Positions 37,900 to 50,112 of a DNA stretch of 64,000 nucleotides are shown piece after piece (position 1 is the first letter of the stretch; every line of letters begins with the position of its first letter). The notes beneath the pieces are model-generated. The model was not told the origin of the DNA and did no database searches. It saw nothing but the letters and a program-made list of their open reading frames with translations. The stretch covers positions 134,001 to 198,000 of the forward strand of contig QVRM01007045.1 in the NCBI GenBank assembly GCA_003439945.1, written 5' to 3'. This DNA is from Dermanyssus gallinae (Eukaryota; Arthropoda; Arachnida; Mesostigmata; Dermanyssidae). Made by a program: the position numbers and the translations under genes.

Positions 37900-38560
37900 T
37901 GTTGTGTTTGCAACGTTTCCGAATTGTCGTTTGCATCGAGTCAAAACGGAACCCGTGGTCAAGCTTGTTTGTATTATATCTTATGTTGCCTTAGGCAGTC
38001 TTGTTAGCACACGACTCGCAGATAGGAAGACGGCTCGCTTACGGGCTTCCTATGTTGAGTATTAGCGTGATCGTGTCCTAATCCATGGGATCGGTTAGGC
38101 GCTTGACCGCGGCAGTTCTGTTTTCATTTCTTGGAAGGCCTAGAATTAAAAACATTTTTTAAGGAGGTTGTTTTTAATTCTAGACTATCCTCCGTCCCCT
38201 ACGGGCTTGGAACTCAACCTGAGGTATTTCTTCAAAGCACCGAGAGCCGGACATGTTAAGATATCTAGGGTTTCCCTAACAGTCCTTGTGGCAGCATGGC
38301 CGCTGACCCTCAGCGGTATGGTTAGTCATCTAAACTCAATGAGGATTGCTCAAAGAAAATTCGATCAACAACAGGGATCGAACCGGGGACCGGCAGATGA
38401 CAACCATGACTAGCGCACTAATCCCCTAGACCACGCCGCCACGTTCTTGGAAGGCCTGAAAGCATTAAAGTCACCTATGATAAGCGGATGTTGTCTATTA
38501 GCTCTAGCGAATGCGAATATGTCGTCTAAAGGTCAGAATATTTCCAGGTGATCAGAAATT
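37900..38560 (-). pseudogene. LINE endonuclease remnant split by SINE-B
   Basis: On the minus strand, right of the SINE, the sequence reads FAFARANRQHPLIIGDFNAF, containing the endonuclease GDFNA motif (38,475-38,461). Left of the SINE it continues in shifted frames with LILNIGSP..SRLPICESCANKTA, which fits the next endonuclease block (L...N.GS.PT...........IDLT). It is probably from an R1/I-type element. Several stops are present. Its interruption by a SINE with a target-site duplication shows it is older than that SINE. Confidence 0.55.
38142..38443 (-). mobile_element. SINE-B copy 3 (with TSD)
   Basis: It is flanked by the 14-bp direct repeat ttcttggaaggcct at 38,128-38,141 and 38,444-38,457. 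The tRNA-like head at the right end shows the A-box-like tggtctagggg and B box ggttcgatccc on the minus strand. The distal end contains a small inverted repeat (gaattaaaaac...gtttttaattc), also seen imperfectly in the 10.8-kb copy. This is the best-preserved SINE-B in the window. Confidence 0.9.
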
Positions 38561-41527
38561 AAATCAGGCAGAAAAAATTGTTTTTCTGCAGGGTTACCTG
38601 CAATGAGTGGCATAGCGGTTGTGTTGCGGCTGGGACGCCGTTCCCGTCCCGGAGACGTAGCAACAACCGTTGAAATTTACAACTGATTCTACTTTGATAG
38701 TTTTTTAAGTATGTATTATATCATAAAATTTCTAACGTTATATATATATGTAAACAGTTCTTGTCTATATATCTATAGTTCTGCATTAAATGTACGTCAA
38801 CACTAATGCGTTGAGCCGTGTTACGGCTTGTATATATCATAAATATACAAATATGCATGTATATATATATATATATATATATACACAAACAGGCTGTGCG
38901 TAGAATATACGTCAACACTAATACGTTAAGCTGCGTTGAGGCGTTTATTACGTCTGCGACGTCTGTCCCCAGTGATATGATCGTCAAGCAGATAGACGCC
39001 ATTGAGCGGCCAAAAATACGCACGATGATGACGTACGTACGCCATTGGCAAGCGGACATGCGTGCGGCGTTGCTGAAAGGCCGTTCCAATAGTAACCACT
39101 CTGTACTCTGTTCGCCTATAGTACACACAGGGCGGGTGTAACCGGGTGAGGATGTATCGATAGGAGGCAAGGTTTTTGCCTTGCATTCCCGTGAGGTCGT
39201 GGGTTCGTCTCCAAATGTTACCTACCGCCTAAACTAATTTTTTTCTATTTTTTCTCTTTCCTATTTTGTATGAGAAAACCAACGACAGAGCAGATCATGA
39301 TTTGCCGTGGCTGACACTGCAAAAAAAACCGTCCCGCTAAAGCGGATGTGGTGCAAGGCTCCCTTAAAAATTTGGAATCATATATGCGGTTAATACCATT
39401 ATTACGGTGAATAGCGACGACAAACTTAGTTGGCTTATCAATTAAGCGATATACAATGATATTCTATAGATAAGATGTATATAAAAGTATGCACGCAAAT
39501 GTGTAGTACACATATAAACAACATACATTAGTGGCGACAACAATGAACAAAGTCTGGATCTTGACATACATACAACGTGGAAACGCGGCCTCCGCTCGGA
39601 GCACACCTCTGAAGTGGTCTCGGCCTAGCCTAAACGAAACGGATACGTGATAGTCACAATACACGCCCACTAGGCACATTGGCTTAGCTAATACTACGTG
39701 ATATGTGTCCCACATACATACGGAAAATAAATGGTTTAAATTAGTTGCGATATTTATTGGACAGAAGTTTAAGAAGACAATTTACATTTAGACAACGTAT
39801 ATGCCGAAGTAGACTATATCCGGCAATGTTCGAACAAAAAACGGAAAGCACAGATATCTAAAAAAAAGATGGTGCAATGTCATATACCCCCTCCGCCCCT
39901 CTCATTATTATTACATTAATTATTTAAGCTATTTACTAGACAGACGAGTACAATTTAGTATGTATGTTAAAAATATTTTGCATCGGTAATTAATGCTGAA
40001 TGCTATTTGCACGCTCTCCTTATATCATCTTATCAATATACAGTAAATGCAATACTTAGAAGAACAACGGCAACATAATTAACAACGAGGTTCCTACCGC
40101 CATCACAATACAGAGTGCGACAAGTATTACAATAGCAACGACTTCTATATTCATATCAACAACGACAATGACACTAACAGCATTAACAAACACTAAAACG
40201 ACGACATAAAAACGACTCGAACAGCAGCAACAACAATGACACTAATAACAACAACAACAACAATAACAACAACAACCACGACGTCAAATGCAGCACTAAC
40301 AACAGGGACAACAACAACAACGACGACGTCAAATGCAGCACTAACAACAGCGACAACAACAATGACAATCGTAGCAACAACAACAACAACAACAACGACA
40401 ATCGTAGCAACAACAACAATGACAATCGTAGGCAACAACAACAATGACAATCGTAGGCAACAACAACAACAACAATGACAATCGTATCAACAACAACAGC
40501 AGCAGCAATAACAAGAAAAATAGCAACAGCGGTAAACGCTAGCGACGCGCTGTCGTTGTCTAACAAACAGCCCACCGACAAACTGACTGACTGCCTTGAA
40601 CAGCCTTGGATAAATAGTGATGGCCATTTATTAAAAACGCCGCCCTCTTCGCAGCTGCGGCTGCATCGAGCACACAATCACTAATCGTTGGCCCATGATG
40701 AAGGCGTTGTTGCTGTGCCTGTTGTTGTTGTTATTGTTGTTGTTATTGCTGTTATTGTTATTGTTGTTGCTGCTGTTGTCGTTGCTGTTACTGTTATTGT
40801 TATTGTTGTTGTTGCTATTGTTGTCAGCCTACCAGCTGGGGACCCCGCATTGTAGCCCACGATTCCTTTACAAAATCTGCAAGTCTTCAAACAATAGTAG
40901 TCATTTTTTGTAGTCGTTGTGCTGCGTCTACGACAATTGCTACAAGTACAGCACTTCTGTTACTGCCAATATGTCTTCTGCCGCCGACTACTGCTAGTAA
41001 TGGCAACGGAGCCACTATGATGATGATGCTGCTATTGCTACTCTATAACGACAATAACAGCCATCATTATCACCACCGCCACCACCACGAACGACAACAC
41101 GACAGGCCTGGGCGGGTAGCCGTTACAAAACGAAACGGCCATTTGCCAATTTATGCGTCTACCCAGCCATCTTTGTGTATGTATCCATGTATGTAATCCA
41201 CCTATATAACTAACTATATATCTATCGATTCATGCATCGTATGTCTACCTATCCATCCATGCATCAGCTCACCCATCTATATGTGTGCACGTATCCATCA
41301 ATGTCAATGTACCAATCAATCTAACAATCTATCCGTCAACCGATTTCTCTATCAATCCTTAACACCATGCACTATATATCCACGTATCCATCCGTGAATC
41401 AAACCACCCACCTATTGGAACATCTATCCATCAATGGGTATCAGTTCGTCAGTACATCAAAATATCCCTTCAGCCTTTTGTCTATCTTCTATCAGTACAA
41501 CCACCACCTCATCTATACATCAATGTA

Positions 41528-41582
<55 letters not shown>

Positions 41583-42050
41583 CCATGCATAAATTTACCC
41601 ACATATATGTATATGTATCCGTCAGTGTCAATATATTTATCAACCCAACAACCTGTACCTATTGTTCAAGCGAGTCAAATTTGAAGCAAACGCCTGTTTG
41701 TTGGAGATGCTTTAGGTGCGCCAAATCTGCACGCGAAGCACCTGTATTCAAGGTTATTGAGTATCACTGGTGTCCCAAAGGTTTCGTTGGGAACAATTTG
41801 ATCTTAAGGGTAAACAAACCACAGCTAATGCTGTACTTTCAGTTCCGCTGTATGCGTATCGATCATGCTGCGAAATTGAATTTATTTATTTAAATTCACA
41901 AGAAAAGCTAAGTTAACGTGCAGGTTAAATTTCTTAGTGTGCCAAGTAATCCCGTTTTACACAGGGATAGGAAAATTCATAATACACACTTTGGGTAGTG
42001 TGGGACTTTTAAAGCTTGGGCTTTTAATCTTCAGTTAGTTGGCTCCATGC
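38561..42050. repeat. Gene-free stretch; CAA block facing a GTT block
   Basis: (TA)n runs lie at 38,867-38,883 and 41,529-41,579. A CAA-rich block (about 40,186-40,512) is followed after about 190 bp by a GTT-rich block (about 40,702-40,830), so the two could pair imperfectly. A tetranucleotide-like ATCT/ATCC field covers about 41,180-41,520. A tRNA-like B box (gggttcgtctcc, about 39,200) is noted under rejected items. The open frames are translations of these repeats. Confidence 0.6.
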
Positions 42051-42059
42051 GCTGCCGCC

Positions 42060-43080
42060 TCTCCTTCGTCATCTTCGTTTTCACTTTCTTATAACAACTC
42101 TGCAAAATTAGAGCCCGCGACTCAGCTCTTCTTCGAGCCGAGTATCCTTGAGAGTAGATCTCTCGTCGTATTGCTCTGCGTATCTAGTCGTGATCAGGCC
42201 GTCTACCTCGGATCTTCGAGGACAGTGCGTGCAAGATACGTGTCCTCCATGTCATCGGTCTCGCCGGCGCCGCACAAGGCACACTTGTTTTACTCAGTCG
42301 TTCCGATCTCGTCGCTTAGGTCTGGAAACGGCCATGACCGCTGATTTGGGTCATCTAGTGCGTAGTTTCCGCATACTCGCATCGGTACAATTTCCTGAGA
42401 TCTGGAATTATTGACCTCATCCAGGACACTGATGTCTCTCGTTCCACTCCAATCCACCCAACCTCTCGGTTCTCCAGAGTGTTTTTGTGCATCGTCTTTT
42501 CTAAGTGCCTGCTCTCAGTACAAGGAGATGTTATACTCTATCCGTTGTGGCCAGGGTATCATGCGGGCAATTATCAGTGAACACTAGCCTGTACGCTCTG
42601 GTGACCTTCATGGCCAGCATCATCTGCGCCTTACTTATGTTTTTCTAATTCCTCTTGGTTTTCAGTGCAGCTGATCCTACTTGATGCGTTCATATACTCA
42701 ACGCGGGCTGTACAGCTCCGGTTTCTGTTAACCAATACACCCATGTATGGTTGGTCTTATTGTTTATCTTGATCATAAGGCCGTCCATACGGATATCCAG
42801 TTTCCGGCAATGCTTTCTTCCAATACGTAAGAGCGCCTCGCTTTTTTTTCAGTGCTAACATAAGGTGGCGGGACTTCATCCACCGACTGGCTCCCTCCAA
42901 GGCGTCGTCTGCTCGGTCCTCCAGCTGCTCCTAATTCCTTGCGGTGACTAACATTTCCAGATTGTCGGCACACGACGGACTTAACTCTGCGAAGCCTACT
43001 TATCCCTATCACGGTGTTAGACGCTAGGCCCCGCAGCGCACGTTCTAGTATGTAGTCCGTCCCAGGTAACACGTAATACG
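42060..43080 (-). pseudogene. Decayed R1/I-type LINE, RT to C-terminal finger
   Basis: Reading the minus strand downwards from 43,080 with frame changes: CADNLEMLVTARN (motif C, canonical YADDL), EQLEDRADDALEGASRWMKS, RHLMLALKK, SEALLRIG, YMGVLVNRNRS...ARVEYMN (canonical YLGV..D), then SKAQMMLAMKVTRAYRLVFT, and finally KCALCGAGETDDMED, the typical C..C...ET finger of R1-type ORF2. The terminal part (LDEVNNSRSQEIV, then YAEQYDERSTLKDTRLEEEL) recurs at 63.6-64.0 kb. Stops and frameshifts occur throughout, so it is dead. Motif order and spacing make the assignment to a LINE firm; R1/I type is from memory of these motifs. Confidence 0.7.
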
Positions 43081-46000
43081 TCCCTTGTACACCCGCTGTG
43101 ATCGCGCACTCCCTACCGCCGTAACTCGTACTTTGCCTAGCCAGGCACGAGGCTACCAGACATCGAATGTATGCTGCTATTTCCTTTTACTGCATCACAT
43201 TTGGGGTCACCGCAGTTTGTACTGTTTACGTCCAACAATGTTAGAAGACAAAGACTGCGAGCTCTGGGGCTTTTTCTCTTTTCCTCGGCCGACAAAGGCC
43301 AAATATATTGAGGCAGAGTTGACCCAAAACTCCCGGCTATCAGTGATCGAAGAATCACAGAATGGAGCCACTGTCATGTGGTCTGCAGCGGCCCGCCTCA
43401 CGACGACCGCAGCCGACCAGGCATAGCCACAAGGAGATTTTCTCTGAAATGGGTTTCTTGTCCTATCGCCGAATCAGTAACCTGAACTCCTGAGTTCCAG
43501 GAAACTTGGCAAAGAAATGTTAGGACACTCTTTCATGTCACAACTGTGGTAAACAACAAGCCACTCAGCCAGATGAGCTGCACGTCCACTCTATGGTGAG
43601 CGAAAAGGAGAATTCTACATACGTCTTCTGAATGATGCCTCAACTATTGTTTAAGAAGAGTTTGAAAATCATATTGTGGTATATAGAGTTCCGGTTTTAG
43701 TTCCAATCATTCAGACAATGCGTAATTTTTTTCCGGAATGCTCCGGTATGCTTTTTCAATTGAGTAATGCGTTCTCTCACAATCGTGCATTTTACAAGCC
43801 TATGTCGGACAGCCACCCTATGTAAATGTTCAGTATAGGGCAAATGCCAGTTGGTGTAACGAATTCTGGTTTAACGCTGCAATTCCTGTGTTTGCTTGTT
43901 TTTGTATATATATATATAAATATATATCTAACCACGTATACGTTTGTACATACATGCGGAGCGTCTTTTTGTTTCCGTTCTTTTGTACGTACCAACAAGT
44001 GTTCTGCATGTTCACGTATGTGCGTGTATGTTAATTAGAAAACTTTTCCGCAAAGGATGTTTCCGCTACATTTTTTTGACGTAACGAGCCACATACCGGC
44101 CGAATCATGTGGGACACTCTGCCATTGACCGCCCAAGTGGCGTTCCGGCCGTCAGCCTATACGTTTCCAGTTGTTGTTGTGTTGTTGTTGTTGTTGTTGC
44201 CAGGCTATTCCAGCCATGTTAGTAAGAGCAAAGACGTCAGCAGCAGAGTAGTTTCTCTCTCTCTCAGTTTTTTCATTCGCTATTTCCCGCCGCTGAGCGG
44301 GCGAAAGTGGGCCAAATTCAAACACGAGAGAGAGAGAGAGATTGAGAGGGAGAGAGCGGTTGAGAGAGGCTGGGAGAGAGAGGAGGGTGAGTATGACAAA
44401 GACGAGTTGATGAGAGTTACGGTCTCGTCGTTGCGTGAGTAGGTTGGCTTTTCCAACTATTTTTTGGGCCTTTTCTCACTCTCCATGGCCAGCAGCGTAA
44501 TACATAAGGCGTAATACGACAACGGCGATAACAGAAGTTGTTGTACTAGTCAAAGCAGTTGCTGCTGTTTCTATTATTGTTGTTGCTGTTGATGTTGCTA
44601 TTGTTGTTGTCCTCGTTGTAACCGTAGTTGTGTCAGGTAGTAGTAGTTGTTATTCTTGTTTGACTGTTGTTGTTGTTGTTTTTGTTGTAAGTGTCACCGT
44701 TATCATATGATATCTATGTGTTGGGTAGTAGTTATTGTAATAGTAGGGGCATAGAACGTTGGAACGACCCACGAGATGTAGGCAAGCCGGCCCATGGCTG
44801 AACAGCGCTTTGTAGTTTCCTGGATAGTGACAAAAGCACATACATAAACAAATACATCGTATACAATACTCACAGACATAAACACACATTCGCACATACA
44901 TGTATTCTTTCACATGAGCTGCCTTTCGTCCCCCGCCTCCTATTAGGAAAACAAAATTCTTTGTGCACAATTGTACCCTCAGTTAAGTCCAATTCAACTC
45001 AACATACATCCTTTTACAATGTATTTGCTTGATACGTTTATAAAGCTTAACCAACGCACGTTGATGATTGATGGCCTGATATTGAATTGGGTAATAAGTG
45101 TTTGTACACATATCACCCTTTTATGCAAGAAGCGTTTAACGCTGCCGCTAATAATTGCTAATATTGCACTTCCCAGTTTTTCTCAACTTATGGGCTAAGC
45201 ACCTTCCTTCTGTTTCACGACTTCGACCTGCTCCTTTTGTGTATCTATACGTAATAGTAAAGCGTTCTCTAAATCATAAATCCGTTCCAATCGTCTACAT
45301 TCCCCAACTATTATATAATAGATGATTTAACGGTTGTTCCAGTTTCCCGCTTACCCAACAAACCGCTGTTTCTAACTTTACGTAGCCTGCCCGCTACACC
45401 TTCGTGTCTTACATACTTGTTCTCGCATCCGCTAACAACACGCTGCCTATTCTATTATCGCACGAATATAGCCATTCTAGCACACACATGTTTATATTTA
45501 TATATCTGTATACTTACTTTCAACTAGCCTTCTGTGTAAGTGATGCCCGCCACTTCTTTGTGTATACTACTTTTACCTTTTTTCTAGTTTGCACGCTGAA
45601 TGCATAGGTGTCTGTTAGCATTATCGACTACTGGATCTTATATTACTTGCCACAAATTCCACCACACCAATTACACCCACTCCCTATGTCTTCTTAGCCC
45701 ACCATCCGCCACTTAATGCCCTAATTTTACTACGACCAGTTCATTCTGTTCTCTCCTTTCGACAGAATAATCGCTCTTTCAAACCCGCTAGATTGGAATG
45801 GCACTCCAATGAAAACCTTATTACTTTCTTCTGAATCTCTTTTAATTTCTTTCACAAACCGAGCTATGTACTAGAAGAGCATTTGCAAATTCCTCGCAAC
45901 GTCATATCTATTTAACCCCGACAAACGTTTGCACCTTGCTGAGTACCATCCCGCATATTTTGTTCTTTATTATAAACGCCGTTCTAGCGTCGTATTGTAG

Positions 46001-46114
46001 CGTCGTAGCCTACATCCCTCCCCGAAGCACCACATCACCTGCAAAAAAGAAGAATATAAACTACTAAAAAATATATATATATAATACTAGTGTTTACATT
46101 GTTGGTTGGTTGTT
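43081..46114. other. No gene recognised
   Basis: 43.1-43.45 kb may continue the LINE on its left, but I could not find its motifs. GTT and GAGA runs lie at about 44,172-44,200, 44,325-44,385 and 44,575-44,685. The T/C-rich 45.0-46.0 kb shows no recognisable coding similarity on either strand. Confidence 0.4.
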
Positions 46115-46160
46115 ACGTCTAGTGTTTACATGATCAGCTGATCATGTAAACACTAGACGT
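46115..46160. repeat. Perfect 46-bp palindrome
   Basis: Two 23-bp arms meet with no spacer; the centre is gatcag|ctgatc. The inner block ctagtgtttacat also occurs as a direct repeat just upstream (46,088-46,100), giving three copies within 75 bp. It lies about 135 bp before LINE-B ORF1. Confidence 0.95.
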
Positions 46161-46296
46161 GTTTTTACCGCGCTCCCGAATTTTATCATTAAAGAGTGCG
46201 TTTCTGTGCGTTGTTTGTGCCGTAAACTCGCTGTTTGATTCACCGAGTGACTAAGAACTACTTGACAGTTACTTGTTTAGTGATCTCACCAGGAAA

Positions 46297-47361
46297 ATGG
46301 GCCCGAGACGACAGAAGCGAGCTCTATCACAAGACGACATCATCAGTTCTTCGAAGAGGGCTACTCATGAGCCCAGAAAGTGTCCGAACTGTGATCTCCG
46401 TGTTGGCACAAGAAACACAATTCGCTGCACTCAGTGTGAGCTTCAAGTCCATATTCAGTGCACCCAAATTACCACTCACGATGTCGTTAATTGTACTGAT
46501 AGCTTCGCTGAGTTTAGGTGTAACAACTGTAAGCCGCCCGCCGATGACGATGCAGACAGTGTTGACAGCATGTCCCTTGGCGACGGTGACGTACATGGAA
46601 GTGCGGTGGACGACACATTGCTCATGCGCACACTTGTAAAAGAGGTACGTGCACTACGCACGTTGGTCAAATCGTACCAGTGCACAAACAACAAGCTCGA
46701 GAAAGAGCTGTTGCATTTAACATCTGTTGTCTCTGACCTGTCAAACAACCGTGGAAGACATGCCAAGCGAGACAACTCAGGCCGATCCCAAACTCCGAGG
46801 GCACGCTCTAACTCCAGGGTTTCATTTACAAATAAAAAAGAGCGTGAAGTACAAAGCTATCCCCGGAAAACCAATGCCCAATCAAACAAGAACTTTGGAA
46901 ACTATCGAGCCGCGGGTAATGAGCGTAGTGGTCGTAGAGACACGCGCCGCATACTCAACGTCGGCAGTGCATCTCAAGACTCCGGTGCGCTTGCAGATTC
47001 GGAACTGAGAAGTCAGCAGTCCCAGGCATCGCGCTCCCATAGCTCACAATCCAAATCAGATTCACTCTTGCCCGTAGCAAGGGCCGACATACGGACCAGT
47101 ATGGTGTTCGTCTCGAAGCTTGACTCTAATGTTTCAGCATCTAGAGTACACGGGCATCTTAAGAAGAACGGAGTAACGGCTCTTAGAGTACGTAAGATCA
47201 AACCTAAGTTTGCCTCTTACTCATCGTTTATTGTTGACGTGTCCGAGGTAGACGCCTCAAATATGTTTAGAGAGACTTTATGGCACACGGGTACACTCGT
47301 AATGGACTACCGTGACAAGGGCAATGTCAATGTCATAGAAACGTTTCCCACTGAAGCCTGA
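46297..47361 (+). CDS. LINE-B ORF1: PHD-like finger, coiled coil, RRM-like protein
   Basis: Presumed RNA-binding chaperone of the element. The ATG at 46,297 (aggaaaATGG, good context) gives 354 residues; the longer frame starts at TTG. A Cys/His finger spans about 29-78 (CPNC, CTQC, HIQC, CNNC), PHD-like. A probable coiled coil follows at about 105-145 (heptad-like Leu/Val). The middle is Arg/Ser/Gln-rich and disordered in appearance. The C-terminal 90 residues (SMVFVSKLDSNVSASRVHGH ... SSFIVDVSEVDA) look like an RRM-type fold, as in several LINE ORF1s. The frame ends at TGA 47,359-47,361, and ORF2 continues in the same frame directly after it. Confidence 0.85.
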   Translation: MGPRRQKRALSQDDIISSSKRATHEPRKCPNCDLRVGTRNTIRCTQCELQVHIQCTQITTHDVVNCTDSFAEFRCNNCKPPADDDADSVDSMSLGDGDVHGSAVDDTLLMRTLVKEVRALRTLVKSYQCTNNKLEKELLHLTSVVSDLSNNRGRHAKRDNSGRSQTPRARSNSRVSFTNKKEREVQSYPRKTNAQSNKNFGNYRAAGNERSGRRDTRRILNVGSASQDSGALADSELRSQQSQASRSHSSQSKSDSLLPVARADIRTSMVFVSKLDSNVSASRVHGHLKKNGVTALRVRKIKPKFASYSSFIVDVSEVDASNMFRETLWHTGTLVMDYRDKGNVNVIETFPTEA

Positions 47362-50112
47362 CAACCCATCAGCCTCAATAGCCATGACTCTCTCGGCCTT
47401 GATCTAACCCCTGGACCGTCAACGTATAGTTTCGTTTCTTGCACTTCGTTTAACGCTGCTCGTATAATAAAACAGTTTGCCTGTGATTCGCTTCTTCAGT
47501 ACTGCCTAATGCACTCTCCGGACATTCTATGCATTTCTGAAACTTGGGCGTCTGCAGAAAATATATCATCGGCAGAGCTGTCACTGGGAGGCCGTTACTC
47601 CGTATTTCGTAAGGACCGTATGGGCCGCTGTGGAGGCGGAGTATGTATACTTTGCAAGCCTGAGCTGGGATGCTGCGACATCGATATCGGCGATACTTGT
47701 GCTGAGGTTGACGCCATCGACGTGCTACGTGGGACCGATCAATGCCATCGAGTAATATGTGCCTATTTTTCTCCAACCGGCTCCTCTGCCGAGCTAGCGC
47801 AACGAATGCGCATATTATGTGGCGCCTTGGATGGTTTAGTTCAAGTAAGCTGGCCCGTCATTTTGACCGGTGACTACAATCAGCCTGGAATAGACTGGAC
47901 CACAGGGGGCCTAATTTTTTCTGCGGAAACTAAGGAATACATCTTCAGCTCCTTCTGTTGTTCTGCTGGACTTGTGCAACTTGTTACGGTCCCCACCCGG
48001 GGACAGAACATACTGGATTTGCTGCTGACAGATAATGAAGAATTAATTACTGATATTACTGTCGGTAAGTCTCCAGTAAAGTCCGACCATCTGGCTGTAT
48101 CTTTCAAAATATCCGCAAAAAGACAAGAACCTAACGAAGATCCATCTTTAAACTTCTACAAAGCTGATTATACTGCAATGGCTGCCACCCTTGCAACCAC
48201 CAATTGGCGTCTCTTTTTTGCACAATGCCAATCAGTGAAAGCCCAGTACTGTTCTTTCCTAAATATCATGTCCGTCCTTGTAGAAGATTATACTCCGAAG
48301 ATGATGCAACGATCATCCCCACTACAATATTTTATGGACAGAGCTACTCGAAAACTGAATAGTAGTTCACCCTCCTCTCAAAGCCACAAACGCCTCTCGC
48401 GTAATTTGGCACGTACAGCATTGCGTTGTCGGCGCTTGGAGGAAAGTAATCTGAATATCCGCGATGCAAGGGACTTCTTTCGATATGCAGGCCGGCGTCT
48501 TAAACTACAGTCCGGAGTAGCGCCGCTTATACATGAAAAAGGCACCGCAGTCGAAGATGGACACAAGGCCGAGGTTCTGCTGAGCTACTTCAAAAGTGTC
48601 TACATACAGCCTCAGAACGTCTCCATCACGAGAACCAAGCAAACGGCACACACACTCAATGACATTGAATTTCATCCTTTCATTGTGCTCGAAAAACTTC
48701 GAAATCTGCAACGCAAAAGCACAACTACGCCTGATAGGCTACCACCTATTATATTCAAAGAACTGGCCGAGTTTCTAGCCGAGCCGCTGGCAATAATTTT
48801 CACCCGGTCCTTTGAAGATGGCGAAGTTCCCACCGTCTTCCTTGAATCCATTGTCACACCTGTGCACAAGAAGGGCTCTAGAGCAACTGCTGAGAACTAC
48901 CGACCCATTGCCCAGTGTGTCATCCCCTGTTTATTCATGGAAAAAATAGTTGTTGATTGCATCTATAATTTCTTATCGTCTAACCAACTTTTAGACAACC
49001 AGCAACACGGATTTACTAAGGGGCGATCGACAGCAACCCAATTATTGGAGGTCTCTCATGACTGGGCCCTGGCGCGAAATCACGGATCTCCGCTCCACAT
49101 CGTTTACTTTGACTTTTCGCGTGCTTTTTATCGGGTTGACCACCAAATTTTACTAAGCAAGATGGAATCGCTAGGCATTGGACCTAGGGTTCGAAATTGG
49201 TGCCAAGCCTATCTCACTGGCAGGAGCTTTAGGGTCAAGATAAAAAGTGCTTTGTCTGGTACTGCTCCATGTCCGTCTGGAGTCCCACAGGGTTCCTGCC
49301 TAGGGCCGCTTTTGTATGCAATTTTTGCTCAAGACCTTAAACTCGTCCTTGGCAGGCTCGACGTGATCTACAAGCTTTATGCCGACGATCTAAAGATATA
49401 CATTGAAGTTAAAGACGACAAAGACAAGGCCGAGTTACAGGAGGCAATTGATGCCGTGCTACTATGGGCCCATTTGAATAGAATGGAAATATCCACTTCT
49501 AAATGCGCCGTGCTGAAAACAGTCAAGGACGACACTTTATATTTTATGAACGGCCATAGTATACCTGAAGTGTCAATATACAAAGACCTAGGTGTAACAT
49601 TTGATTGCCAAATGAAGTATACTTCTCATATCGCCGAAGTTGTAAAATCTGCGTCTCGGCTGTGCAATCTCATTCTTAGAGCGTTTATCGGACATGACCC
49701 AGCATTGTACATAAAACTGTATAATACGCTTGTTGTACCAAAGTGGACATATTGTTCACACGTGTGGACGCCTTTTTATAGAAAAGATGTAGAACTGCTC
49801 TAGCGAGTGCAGGATAAATTTGTCAAACGAGTCGCATGGCGCTGCAATGTTAGACGCGAGAGTCTCGTACTCCCAACCGTGAGCGAGTACCAAATGCAAG
49901 TTGACGTGAGATTTTTTAAACAACTAATCCGAAGTAATACATTTAGTAAATTTTTCACATTACGTCCAAATAATCTACGTAGTGGTGTCTCAATTACTCC
50001 ACCGGAAGTTGCTAATGTCGAAGTTGTGAATAATGCGTTTGCATGGAGAGTTTCGCGACGTGCCCATGAGTGTAAAGACTACCATGTGATTTTAACACCC
50101 CTTTTTCAATAA
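47362..50112 (+). pseudogene. LINE-B ORF2: endonuclease / reverse transcriptase, interrupted
   Basis: Endonuclease and RT of LINE-B. The frame is open from the codon after the ORF1 TGA; the first ATG (47,509) lies inside the endonuclease domain, so it is not the biological start. Endonuclease motifs are FNAARI, ISETWA, CGGGVCIL, TGDYNQPGIDW, NILDLLLTD and VKSDHLAVSF. RT motifs are TPVHKKGS, ENYRPIA, NQQHGFTKGRST, motif A YFDFSRAFYRVDH, motif B GVPQGSCLGPLLYAIF and motif C YADD (49,378-49,389). In motif A the usual AFD reads AFY, while the catalytic Asp of FDF remains. A TAG at 49,801-49,803 interrupts LL-RVQDKFVKRV; the 102 codons after it continue the family C-terminus to TAA at 50,110-50,112. 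One stop in about 2.7 kb suggests recent inactivation. Confidence 0.88.

Noticed and set aside
39130..39230. Possible tRNA gene (hairpin gcaagg/ccttgc and B-box-like gggttcgtctcc)
   Set aside because: The anticodon stem and loop sizes do not fit a cloverleaf and no acceptor stem pairs. At most it is a decayed tRNA-derived repeat.
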